This document shows, in pieces, positions 21,910 to 30,195 of a stretch of 64,000 nucleotides of DNA. Each line of letters opens with the position of its first letter. The first letter of the stretch is position 1. The notes under the pieces are model-generated. The model was not told where the DNA came from, ran no database searches, and was given only the letters and a program-made list of their open reading frames with translations. A program made the translations under genes and the position numbers. The DNA comes from Ricordea florida (taxonomy: Eukaryota > Cnidaria > Anthozoa > Corallimorpharia > Ricordeidae), in contig OX453275.1 in the NCBI GenBank assembly GCA_949710005.1, positions 33,594,718-33,658,717 of the forward strand, written 5' to 3'.

Positions 21910-22302
21910 ATGGCGGCAATAGCAATGATGGTTGGTGGAGCTATATTGAATGCAACTACGTTCGTAGGTGGATCATATCTTGCAAAATATCTCTCAGGTG
22001 ATAACACATATTCAGAGCGAATAAGACACGATAAGGCAATAGAAAAATATCAAAAAGATTATGCTACATACCAGGAAAAGAGACAGAATCTCATTGATTG
22101 GTACTCTCAACAGCGGGATGCTAAACACCAAGCTTTACAAAATATTTCTAATACCGATGAAGCTTTGAAATTGTATAGTCAGACACATGAACCAAAATTC
22201 TCTGATTATTATAGACCTAGCAGCAATCAAAAGATGGGGGAGATGGTATATGTAGGTGGTGGTATGCTGGCATTGGGTTATATGGTTAGTAAATTCTTTT
22301 AG
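21910..22302 (+). CDS. 130-aa protein with terminal hydrophobic segments
   Basis: The N-terminal hydrophobic segment is AIAMMVGGAILNATTFVGG. A central charged coiled region (about 35-85) contains YQEKRQNLIDWYSQQRDAKH, and the C-terminal hydrophobic segment is GEMVYVGGGMLALGYMVSKF. From memory, the pattern of small N-terminal membrane anchor, long amphipathic helix and closing GG-rich anchor recurs in cnidarian Polinton-like elements. Its role is unknown and a virion membrane or entry-related function cannot be shown here. Confidence 0.7.
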   Translation: MAAIAMMVGGAILNATTFVGGSYLAKYLSGDNTYSERIRHDKAIEKYQKDYATYQEKRQNLIDWYSQQRDAKHQALQNISNTDEALKLYSQTHEPKFSDYYRPSSNQKMGEMVYVGGGMLALGYMVSKFF

Positions 22303-22318
22303 TTAATTGTGTGATCAG

Positions 22319-22328
22319 TTTAAAGATT
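22319..22328 (+). promoter_or_regulatory. TTTAAAGATT motif deciding a start
   Basis: An exact copy 22 bases before the ATG at 22350. It lies downstream of an in-frame ATG at 22311, which favours 22350 as the true start of the next gene. Confidence 0.5.
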
Positions 22329-22349
22329 TATTACTCTTATGTAAAAATC

Positions 22350-23570
22350 ATGGCAGAAGGTGGAGATATAACTGAAAATAAAAATCCTTTTGATACATCA
22401 GCCGATCTAGGTGGTGATGATACCACAAATGACATCCAATTAAACACACTTACATCCACCACTCGTCAAACTGGCCCTGATGATGATGATTATGATGATG
22501 ATGATGATTATGATGATGATGATTATGATGAAGAATCCAAACTGATTAAGGAAAGAAAAGAAGACAGTAGGGCTCACGCTTTAAAAAAGATAGAAGAGAA
22601 GTTCTACAATTTCGACCCACTAAATTCACCATTCAGTGCAAGAATCGATGATGAGGGTAGTGTATGGGTTAGATTGACTGATCAAGTTAACAATAGGGAG
22701 TATTTACTTATTAACTCCAAAGATGATTTGGTAGATTATGACCGACTTCCTGCGACAATCAAGAGAGCAATTGGTATGGATTCACAGAGTCTTATTCTGA
22801 ATAATAATAAACTAATTGCTGATTTGAATGAAGCTAATGAAAAAAATAAGGATTTAAGTAATGCACTAAATGGGTTAAGAGCAACCTTGGAAACAAATGA
22901 TTTGGAGATACAACGTTATATTGTTAATGATAAAGAGAAGCGTAGAATCATTGAGCAACATCAAACCAGAATCGCTGAAAGTGAAAGCTATTTAGATTCA
23001 GCTGTTAAACAGAAGATAGAAGCTAAAACAGAGGTTGAGAAACTTAAAGTTGAATTGAAACGATACAAAGATGAACTAGACAAATATAAGAAGGGGCTGT
23101 CCAATTTAAAAAAGTTAGAACAAAATAGAGATCATTTACAATCCAGGGTCAATGAATTGGAAGAAATATCGAGAAAGCAGATAATTTCCAATCAAGAACA
23201 AATGAGCGATCTAGAGAGACAAAATGATGAAATACTTGATAAGATGCCTCTTCGTGATCGTGTGAAGGCTATCTTCAAAAAGTACGGTTTTACAGTCTTT
23301 GGTGTTGTGAGTGCTGTAGGTGTTGTCATTGGTGTTATCGTTTCTAATCTTTCTAAAGGTCTAACCAAATTGGGTAAAGGTGTTGGTAACGGTTTTAAAA
23401 CGATTGGTAAGAAACTCGGTGAGATATTGCCTGGAATGGTCGGAGCTATCGTTAGCTTTCTGTTCAAAACAGCGGGGGAGGTTATTGGATTTTTAGGTAA
23501 GAACGCTTGGCTGTTGATAGTGGCTGTGGTTCTATATTTTGTGGAACAATTTAAAAAGAAGAGAAGCTAA
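22350..23570 (+). CDS. coiled-coil protein with C-terminal membrane segments (406 aa)
   Basis: The start at 22350 is preferred because the recurrent motif lies between it and an upstream in-frame ATG. The N-terminus is acidic with a DDDYDDDD-type repeat. A short folded region holds SARIDDEGSVWVRLTDQ. Residues about 150-290 form a long charged coiled coil. After that come hydrophobic, glycine-rich segments (TVFGVVSAVGVVIGVIV, ILPGMVGAIVSFLF and NAWLLIVAVVLYFV) and a basic tail. The layout fits a membrane-anchored stalk or scaffold protein. No enzyme motif is seen. Confidence 0.7.
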   Translation: MAEGGDITENKNPFDTSADLGGDDTTNDIQLNTLTSTTRQTGPDDDDYDDDDDYDDDDYDEESKLIKERKEDSRAHALKKIEEKFYNFDPLNSPFSARIDDEGSVWVRLTDQVNNREYLLINSKDDLVDYDRLPATIKRAIGMDSQSLILNNNKLIADLNEANEKNKDLSNALNGLRATLETNDLEIQRYIVNDKEKRRIIEQHQTRIAESESYLDSAVKQKIEAKTEVEKLKVELKRYKDELDKYKKGLSNLKKLEQNRDHLQSRVNELEEISRKQIISNQEQMSDLERQNDEILDKMPLRDRVKAIFKKYGFTVFGVVSAVGVVIGVIVSNLSKGLTKLGKGVGNGFKTIGKKLGEILPGMVGAIVSFLFKTAGEVIGFLGKNAWLLIVAVVLYFVEQFKKKRS

Positions 23571-23582
23571 GTAAAAAAAATA

Positions 23583-23966
23583 ATGAATGATACAATTTTT
23601 CTATCTATCACTATGCTAACTACTGAAACAAGAATTTATCTAGATCCACCATTAACCAATGTAAAAGAGATACAAATGCTAGATAGTTTCATTACTAATG
23701 TGACGGCTAACAATCCTTTGTACTTAATGTGTGATCTTATAGAGCCAAAGTCTTCATATTACAATCGGATCCTTCAGGGTGGAAATTTAGAACTTAACCC
23801 CTCACAACTACTAGCTATTATTCCATCTCAAAGGTATCCTTGTTTAAGAATTCCACAAACCAAAAATCCGGTAAACTACTTTACTTTATGGCTTTTAGAT
23901 AAATTTGGAAGAAAGTTAAACTTTAGTAACTTACGTATTCGTATAGATTTAAAGATTTACTGTTAA
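23583..23966 (+). CDS. 127-aa strand-rich protein, possible minor capsid
   Basis: A compact sequence with alternating hydrophobic residues (PLYLMCDLIEPKSSYYNRIL then FTLWLLDKFGRKLNF and LRIRIDLKIYC) that suggests a beta sandwich. A jelly-roll penton or minor capsid role fits the gene set and size, but no diagnostic residue exists. The start may be at 23583 or at the in-frame ATG at 23613. It does not have the TTTAAAGATT motif, only an A-rich leader. Confidence 0.5.
   Translation: MNDTIFLSITMLTTETRIYLDPPLTNVKEIQMLDSFITNVTANNPLYLMCDLIEPKSSYYNRILQGGNLELNPSQLLAIIPSQRYPCLRIPQTKNPVNYFTLWLLDKFGRKLNFSNLRIRIDLKIYC
23948..23957 (+). promoter_or_regulatory. TTTAAAGATT motif inside 3' end of previous gene
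   Basis: The motif is read within the last codons of the 127-aa gene, 29 bases before the ATG at 23977. It is therefore both coding and a candidate signal. Confidence 0.45.
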
Positions 23967-23976
23967 TTTGTAAAAT

Positions 23977-24572
23977 ATGGATGACTACAATAGAATTTAT
24001 CCACAAGTTCCTATGAATGTAGACCAAAATAATTTCAGACTTCAAAAATCGTGTGAAGTAGTACATAATCTTCAGAAGGAAATTAGACATTATGAGGATG
24101 TTAGGAAAAAATACAATAGAGCGAGGGGGATATTTACAAAAATAAGTGTTGGTAGTGGGGTGTTTTCAGTTATCCTATCTGCAAGTGGGCTTGGAACCTC
24201 TCTTACTGGTTTTGGTGCTGTTTTTGGTATCCCATTGGGAGCGGTGGGTGGTCTTTGTGGTGGAATATCGGTTGGATTCGGTGCGGCTTCTAAACGACTT
24301 TCACATAAAGTTAGTAAACACGAACAGACAGTTTTCTAGCAAAAGCAAAAGTAAATACCATTCACGACTTGGTTTCAAAGGCACTGAAAGATAACGCTAT
24401 CTCTGACCAAGAATTTTCGATAATTTTAGCAGAGGTTGATAAGTTTGAAAAACTAAAACTCGAAATCCGTCAAAAAAACCGGAAAGATGCAGAAAAAAAC
24501 TTAAATATGAATCAGATAAGAACAGAGGTTCGTGCAGAAATTTTAAAGGAGTTAACCGGTCCCGCACGTTGA
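23977..24572 (+). pseudogene. glycine-rich membrane/helical protein, frameshifted
   Basis: The first frame (23977-24339) has a charged helix (residues 25-50) and a glycine/alanine/valine-rich membrane-like segment (VGSGVFSVILSASGLGTSL onward). It stops just after SKHEQT. A second frame continues to 24572 with a helical, charged region (VSKALKDNAISDQEF). The two parts together match, from memory, the order in homologous cnidarian proteins, where a helical tail directly follows a K-H-E/D sequence. A one-base change near a T-run at about 24333-24338 explains the break. It could be real decay, an assembly error or, less likely, frameshifting. Confidence 0.6.
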
Positions 24573-24675
24573 AATTTTCATTTGAGAGAACGCCTGTAGG
24601 ATGGAATTATGAGATTGGTATAAGAAAAGAACGGTGTTGATTTAAAAAAATCTTATTATCAACATAAATAATAAG

Positions 24676-26214
24676 ATGGGCTTACTCAATGATTTTAGAA
24701 AAAGGTATCCAAAGGCTGATAACAGTCAATTCGAAGTTGTAGCTGATCCGTATGGTGGTTACATTAGGTGGAAAGTCAATGGTACAACAATCATGTCTTA
24801 TGACGATCCCACTGGCAAAACATGGACTGAAGACCTATTACCCCGTTTGAAAAGACTTTTATGGAAAGATTTAGGATTGAATGATGATGCATTGAGTTCA
24901 TTCCCAAAGAGTTTAACTATGACCAATCGATCTTACCCAATACCTACCATTGATTTTGATGACTTTACAAGTAATATCACAAAAATGTTGACCTCATTAG
25001 ATATATACGTGTCAAATACGAAGAAATTCACCGCGAAGATGCGTAACATATTTACCTCTCAAGTTGTATCTTTCAAATTTGGTAAGCAGAGTAGAAAATG
25101 GTTGAACGCACCAGATATGAATTATTGGCCTCAACAACTTAACTTTGCAGTTTGGTGTGCGACATCTGGTTGTGGTATAAGTCCTTTTGAGAGTCTCAAC
25201 TATCCTAAAGTCGTTAGTAGCTTCATAAAGTTTCATGTCTACTTTACAATAAGAAGAATATTATATGAATTGAGTCTTCCCCTACCTGATGAGCAACCTT
25301 TTGTAATAAATAATAATCCCTATAATAAAGTCTCTTATCAACGATTGTGTGCTGAATTTGGAATCTCAAAAAACTCTGACTTTAGATGGAAAGGTGGTCG
25401 AAATGGAGGTTTAGGAGATATATTTATTGATTATGGTGCTGGATATCATGGAGCTGGTGGTGGATATCAAAATGTACATAAGGTAAGGAATTATGATGTT
25501 GAAGCTGATCAGTGGCCTGGTGAAGGTGGTAAATTCGCTGATGATGGAGGTAAGAAGGAAAAAGGTAATCTCATCTCATTTATCCGTAATGATGACTTTG
25601 CTGATTACAAATATGCTTGGTTTATCCCAACAAGTGGATATGGACTAACTAAAGCTGGACTTGGTAGATTGAATCGATCTGCTGAAGCTTTTGTTTACTG
25701 CATATTGGGAGCGCAAGTCAATACTAGAAACTCGATTTACGGTAATGGTGGTGGAGCGATCGAGACACAACAAGAATTCTTAGCTCTGTTTGAAAGTAGT
25801 GTGATTGAGAATGATATTTCTAGTTCGATCCAAAGATATCAATTAGCTGTCCAAGAAGCGAAATTACGGCTTGATTTAGCTATTGCTCCTGGTGTATGGT
25901 TAATGCCTAGTAATATGATAATCAATACAGAGAGCGTGACTGGTTTTAATAACAAACTTATGAAAGCTACTAGTGATATGAGTTTTGGAGTGAATAATTC
26001 CCTAAACACTGAAGCAAAACAGGTTGGAATAAATCATAACATGGGATCTTCAAAGTTAAAGTTACCACATATAAATGAAACGAAACCAAAACCACCAATG
26101 AAAACAGGCTCAACGCAAACATACTCAATTCAGACAGACTCAACACAACATGAAAAGAATATATTAGCATTTATAGTTATAGCTGGTGGATTAGCGTGGT
26201 ATCTATTTCGGTAG
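24676..26214 (+). CDS. conserved 512-aa Polinton protein, C-terminal membrane anchor
   Basis: One open frame. The N-terminal domain begins MGLLNDFRKRYPKAD. The middle holds the most conserved-looking region: WPQQLNFAVWCATSGCGIS, FIKFHVYFTIRRILYEL and glycine-rich NGGLGDIFIDYGAGYHG. A helical region follows, then a Ser/Thr/Gln tail and a final hydrophobic stretch (ILAFIVIAGGLAWYLF). From memory the AVWCATxGCG and FHVYxxIRRIL phrases occur in many unannotated cnidarian proteins from related elements. It is probably a large structural protein, but its function is unknown. It is the longest unassigned gene of the element. Confidence 0.75.
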   Translation: MGLLNDFRKRYPKADNSQFEVVADPYGGYIRWKVNGTTIMSYDDPTGKTWTEDLLPRLKRLLWKDLGLNDDALSSFPKSLTMTNRSYPIPTIDFDDFTSNITKMLTSLDIYVSNTKKFTAKMRNIFTSQVVSFKFGKQSRKWLNAPDMNYWPQQLNFAVWCATSGCGISPFESLNYPKVVSSFIKFHVYFTIRRILYELSLPLPDEQPFVINNNPYNKVSYQRLCAEFGISKNSDFRWKGGRNGGLGDIFIDYGAGYHGAGGGYQNVHKVRNYDVEADQWPGEGGKFADDGGKKEKGNLISFIRNDDFADYKYAWFIPTSGYGLTKAGLGRLNRSAEAFVYCILGAQVNTRNSIYGNGGGAIETQQEFLALFESSVIENDISSSIQRYQLAVQEAKLRLDLAIAPGVWLMPSNMIINTESVTGFNNKLMKATSDMSFGVNNSLNTEAKQVGINHNMGSSKLKLPHINETKPKPPMKTGSTQTYSIQTDSTQHEKNILAFIVIAGGLAWYLFR

Positions 26215-26314
26215 ATGACTGGTTTTTTTCAGCTTACGCGTAAGTCGTTTTTTTTATCACAGGTTGAATAATATACAAATTATTGTTATGTAACACTGAC
26301 TTGTGTTATATAAC
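26215..26314. terminator. palindrome between T-runs at convergent gene ends
   Basis: CTTACGCGTAAG at about 26234-26245 is a perfect 12-base palindrome with T-runs on both sides (GGTTTTTTTC before, CGTTTTTTTTATC after). It sits between the stop of the 512-aa gene and the stop of the minus-strand gene, where bidirectional termination would be useful. Confidence 0.35.
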
Positions 26315-26809
26315 TTAATGTTTTTGTTTTGTATCTTGTTTTGTGTGACACTCTGTACACTTCGACTTTATTCTATTGTGTTCACATATACATAACCTAC
26401 ACCACCATCTTTGTTTTCCGTGAATACATATTTGAGATCCTTTGCAGTCTTTACATACATACCTTTCCCGTTTATGCTCACAAAGACTACCACCTTTGCA
26501 TTCCATACATCGCGTTTTCCTTCGATTATGGGGACATATTTGTGATCCTCCGCACAACTTACAGATATATTTAAACTTTCCATGAACACACTTATACTTA
26601 TTATTTTTTGGTTCATGTGAATCAGCGAACTTGTTAATCTCTTTCTTTATCAGTTCATCAAGAATTGGTTGTGTTAGAGTTTCGATTAGTTTACCTTTAT
26701 TTAATTGTGTTAGAGCTTTGATAAGTTCAGCTTTACGCATTCGATACCATCCTTTAATACCCTGATCTTTAGCAAGGACTCTCAGCTCTTTTACTTTCTT
26801 TTGTTCCAT
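26315..26809 (-). CDS. SAP-like domain + Cys/His repeat zinc protein (164 aa)
   Basis: The first ~33 residues are identical to the start of the DNA polymerase because both are encoded in the TIR. After the TIR ends the sequence becomes unique: a short helical linker, then about five repeats of a Cys/His unit of the form C-x-H-x7-8-C-x-x-C with GGSQIC or KGSQIC linkers (ICPHNRRKTRCMECKGG is one). These look like small zinc-binding repeats seen, from memory, in protist and large-virus proteins. A nucleic-acid-binding role is likely. It is convergent with the 512-aa gene and shares its promoter sequence with the polymerase through the TIR. Confidence 0.75.
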   Translation of the reverse strand: MEQKKVKELRVLAKDQGIKGWYRMRKAELIKALTQLNKGKLIETLTQPILDELIKKEINKFADSHEPKNNKYKCVHGKFKYICKLCGGSQICPHNRRKTRCMECKGGSLCEHKRERYVCKDCKGSQICIHGKQRWWCRLCICEHNRIKSKCTECHTKQDTKQKH

Positions 26810-27187
26810 ATTTTATTACCATTTTCATTTCTTTAAACCAATTTAAATTAATTTTTTTTAAAAAATCCTTGATAAAATCCTTGATAAAATCCTTGATAAA
26901 AATTTATAAATTTTTTAATTAGAACAAAAATCCTTGATAAAATCCTTGGTAAAATCCTTGATAAAATTAAATTTAATGGTTTAAAATTTTTTAATCAGAA
27001 CAAAAATCCTTGATAAAATCCTTGGTAAATCCTTGATAAAAATTTATAAATTTTTTAATCAGAACAAAAATCCTTGATAAAATCCTTGATAAATTTTTTT
27101 TTTTAATCAGAACAAAAATCCTTGATAAAATCCTTGATAAATCCTTGATAAAAATTTTGCGCTAGCTTCGTCTAAATACATCTCTCT
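26712..27187 (-). repeat. Polinton right terminal inverted repeat
   Basis: The inverse of the left repeat. It carries the same groups of CAAGGAT units and includes the start codon and first ~33 codons of the right-end minus-strand gene. It is followed at once by the CCTGC target duplication. Confidence 0.92.
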
Positions 27188-27412
27188 CCTGCTAATAAAC
27201 AATTACCATGACCTGTCTGATTTTCAATTCGATGGTAACTGCAAAAATAAGAAGGCCAAGTGATATTTTTGGTTCTTATATAAGTGAAAACAGTGAATTG
27301 TTTACAGATACACGTTTCGTGATTTCGCGAGAAAACAAGAAAGGAAAATCAAAAATTGACATCGATTTTCAATTTTTAATTTGGATTGAAAATTGAATGG
27401 ACGAATGACCCA
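27188..27412 (+). repeat. right inverted arm, outer part
   Basis: This continues the piggyBac composite's right arm after the Polinton. It starts with the duplicated CCTGC and matches the inverse of about 8022-8250. It ends GACCCACGGACC. A diverged partial copy of the same end follows at about 27425-27488. Confidence 0.85.
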
Positions 27413-27496
27413 CGGACCGGGTGCACGCAAATTGATTTCAATTTTTAATATTGGATGAAAATCAAATGGACGAAAACCACACGGACCGGTCCGGCC

Positions 27497-27565
27497 GGGG
27501 TTTTGAACCCGCGACCTCCCGCACGGTAGTCCAGTGCTCTACCAACTGAGCTAACTGGTCGGTGG
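27497..27565 (-). repeat. tRNA-like sequence (SINE head or tRNA pseudogene)
   Basis: On the minus strand it reads GACCAGTTAGCTCAGTTGG then TAGAGC, and later a GGTTCAAAACC B box. The D and T arms are good, but the anticodon stem does not pair, so a working tRNA is not supported. Confidence 0.65.
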
Positions 27566-27819
27566 TGGTACTTTCGATAGGGAAGCAAACTTCCCTCTTG
27601 GGAGGGTGTCTGCATATGGTCGTGCCGTTCGGTTTAATAGCAGGCTAATGTTCTCATAAAGAAAGATTAAGTCTGCATTCGAGAACTAAGAGCTTTGTGC
27701 CCCATCAGCTGGCCGGAGGTGACCCCGATTTCAGTAGCATAAAGTTGCTAGAAGTATTTCTACTCTCCCATGGATGGGAGGCTAGTCCATCGCAGGGTGA
27801 CTTTCCAATGCAATGTCGT

Positions 27820-27895
27820 GGCCTAGGCCTGGACTCGAACCCGGGACCGCTGAATCAGGCGTCCAGTGCACTAACCATTAGGCCACCAAGCGTTT
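27820..27895 (-). repeat. second tRNA-like SINE head
   Basis: On the minus strand there is an A-box-like TGGCCTAATGGTTAGTGC and a B box GGGTTCGAGTCC. The anticodon stem (CTGGA/TTCAG) pairs, but the loop lacks U33. It therefore looks tRNA-derived rather than a true tRNA gene. It lies about 260 bases from the first tRNA-like sequence. Confidence 0.6.
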
Positions 27896-27969
27896 CGCCA
27901 ATATATATATTATGTTTTTATTTTACAATCTGTGGGACTGTTTAGGGATCTCGTATTTATTTTACACAA

Positions 27970-29463
27970 ATGAAGACATATAAAGCGTTCGCTATTGACC
28001 TCATCGCCTGATCAAAACTAGCAGTAAAGGGATCGAAACCTCGCCAATAAAATTTAGTTCAAGGTGGATCCAACGTGCGACAAACGATTAACATTCATCA
28101 AACTAACTCTGTCGGTTATCTTCCAAAAAACTCAAACTAGGAACTAACAATGTTTACTTTGTACTGATACGAAGACGAAAAATCAAATAAAGCAGAAACA
28201 ATGTTAGGAACACTATAAGCGATATTGAAAACCTTGGACAACAAAGCTACCCACTCCATAAAGGTCGGTGTCGTTTATTTATATGTTAAACAAAAAAATC
28301 CTTAAAAAAATCGGGCGGGATCGGGATCCGGACGTAAAAAAGGGCGGGAAAGTGGGATTAACAAGAAAAGATGGGTGGGAAGGCGGGATTTGGGAACCCT
28401 ATTGTGGACCCTCAGGTAAGAACAGTTGATCACAGCTAGGAACAGTTGATCACAGGTTGGTAAAGTTGATAATGACAGCCAATAACAGTCAAAGTAGCAG
28501 TTTCCTATACTATTATCATATCAATCTCAGGACACTATAATTGGCCATACATGAGTTACTTACCTCGACATGTCTCTTGTATTTTCTATTTACATTGGGC
28601 CAGCGGTTTCACCAAATACTGGGCGTGTTAAATCGTCATCGGTTCGTAGAAGCCAATTGTAAACGTTGCTAATTTTCATTCGGATTTCTCGTATTTGCCG
28701 AAATCCTAACAATTCACAACTGAAAGAAATATTTTTTTCTCAAACATACTATTTTCACTTGTGGACAACGAAAAACAAGAACTCAACAAAACCTCGGGCC
28801 ATTTCGGAACGCTGTCTGTCATGCTTCGCGCTTCCGAAAACGGGACTTGCAAGACCATGACGTATGTGGTACTGGCTCTAAGCCAGTAACCACAATGAAA
28901 AGCGCAATGAACTGATGAGTGAAAGAGTTCCTGACAAGAGCTAGGAAATAATTTTAATAAGTAATGGTAATAGGACTGAGGGAATCCAATTCGGTTTGTA
29001 ATCATACGAGTGATTAAAAAAGTCGGACGACCGCGTAACTGAAGTCCGATTTGTTTAATCACGAGTATGATTACAGACCGAATTGGATGACACGAAGTCT
29101 TATTACCAATTTTAAAAACAGTCCAACAGTGCAAGCATGGTAGATTGACGTCAACAGAAACTCAATTTTTCGCTGGTAACGACTCTAAGATCTTTCAGAT
29201 AGTTTAGTTGTTATTAAATAAAGGCTCATGGGAACCAGTAAAATTCTTGATATCAGTACAGACATTTGTTTCACGCAAAACGAAGTTTGAGGAACGACTG
29301 AAAATTGTCAACGTTCTGAAACCGGTTGATGATTGCTCAGAAAAAAAAAGACAAAGTTCATCAGTTGTTCTCTACTTCTGTCATATTTTGTCTTAAATTG
29401 TTATTATTTCCATTTCCATTTCTATTGTCTTAAATTAAATTTCTATTATTATTATTATTATTA

Positions 29464-29498
<35 letters not shown>

Positions 29499-30096
29499 AT
29501 AAGTAAATAGTTACATAAATTGGGGTTCTATCCCTCATGGGAAAAACCATCATGAGTTCTTCAAAAACTAGCTTCGCGAGGTTTTGCGGGAGTCGTATTT
29601 CTAGTTATTATTGTTATTGTTGTTGTTGTCGTTGTCGTTGTTGTTGATTACTTGTTTTGCCAGTTCCTTCTTTTTCTCCCTGTTAACACTCTCTAGGTCC
29701 CTTTTTATCCCATTGCCTCGTTGGCATTGGACACTTGGGATGAAAAGAGCCTTAGTAGATAGGTTACTGTAGCGGACGCACTTGGAGGGAAGAGAGCCAT
29801 CGAAAGACGATTAGGTTTACAACATTACACAGGCAACATAGTTACTAAATAGCTGGCCGCTAAATCGAGAATTGACTGCATGTATACGTATCATGCAGAT
29901 ATAGAGCCAATTGACCAGTTGACATTGGCTTCTGGGAAATGTTATTCTCGTCTGAATTTTCGAAACTTTGCGCCGAGCAAACATCAGTCCTTACAAAACT
30001 GTTTACGCCTGCAACTGTGTACGTTTGTATTCCGGTATGCTTGTAATGGGATGAGAACTAGGAGAAAAGATAAAACAAGTAAAAAAACATAACTAA
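27970..30096. other. gene-free stretch with MITE and microsatellites
   Basis: No supported gene. It contains the hairpin MITE at 28989-29097, ATT microsatellite at about 29445-29505 and TTG/TCG repeats near 29605-29650. Short frames on both strands have no domain signs. Confidence 0.5.
28989..29097. mobile_element. hairpin MITE
   Basis: The ends CCAATTCGGTTTGTAATCAT and the inverse ATGATTACAGACCGAATTGG are followed inward by paired CGAGTGATTAA and TTAATCACGAG. The length is about 110 bp and there is no coding capacity. Confidence 0.7.
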
Positions 30097-30166
30097 GAAA
30101 AGTCGGTCGTTTCGCATACAAGTCGATTCGCATACATCGAGGTCGTTTCGCATACAAGGTCTTAGC

Positions 30167-30195
30167 AGGAGCCCATTACCTGGTAATGGGCTCCT
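30167..30195. repeat. 29-base hairpin inside MULE TIR
   Basis: AGGAGCCCATTACC pairs with GGTAATGGGCTCCT around one base. The right TIR lacks it, so it was inserted. The same arm occurs as a 25-base hairpin at 37431-37454. Confidence 0.7.

Larger units (their letters stand above)
13500..27187 (+). mobile_element. Polinton/adintovirus-like element, 13,688 bp
   Basis: The boundaries are exact. The left end starts AGAGAGATGTATTTAGACG and the right end is its inverse, and both are flanked by CCTGC (13495-13499 and 27188-27192). The uninterrupted copies at 7880 and 8250 confirm the pre-insertion site. The element encodes protein-primed PolB, retroviral-type integrase, a probable double-jelly-roll capsid protein, an A32-like ATPase and about nine further proteins. 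The two TIRs differ mainly by the length of one A-run, and only one gene is visibly broken, so the insertion is young. A 5-bp duplication differs from the 6 bp usually reported for Polintons. No adenain-type protease was recognised. Confidence 0.92.
8022..27412 (+). mobile_element. composite piggyBac-bearing inverted-repeat element, split by Polinton
   Basis: The left arm (about 8022-8745) and the right arm (about 13010-13499 continued at 27188-27412) are inverted copies more than 700 bp long. Between the arms lies the piggyBac transposase gene. The right arm is interrupted by the 13.7-kb Polinton. The outer ends begin GGTCCGTGGGTCATTCG. No TTAA target duplication, the hallmark of piggyBac, was seen at these outer ends. 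The arms may therefore be a separate fold-back repeat that took in a piggyBac copy rather than its own TIRs. Confidence 0.6.

Noticed and set aside
22311-22349. Upstream start of the coiled-coil gene at 22311
   Set aside because: The TTTAAAGATT motif lies downstream of it and the ATG at 22350 has the usual spacing.
24300-24360. Programmed frameshift in the Polinton gene
   Set aside because: There is a T-run but no canonical slippery heptamer and no clear downstream structure; an indel is more likely.
27497-27565. Functional tRNA gene
   Set aside because: The D and T arms look right but the anticodon stem does not pair, so it is listed as tRNA-derived repeat.
29445-29505. CRISPR-like or phased repeat array
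   Set aside because: It is an ATT microsatellite without spacers.
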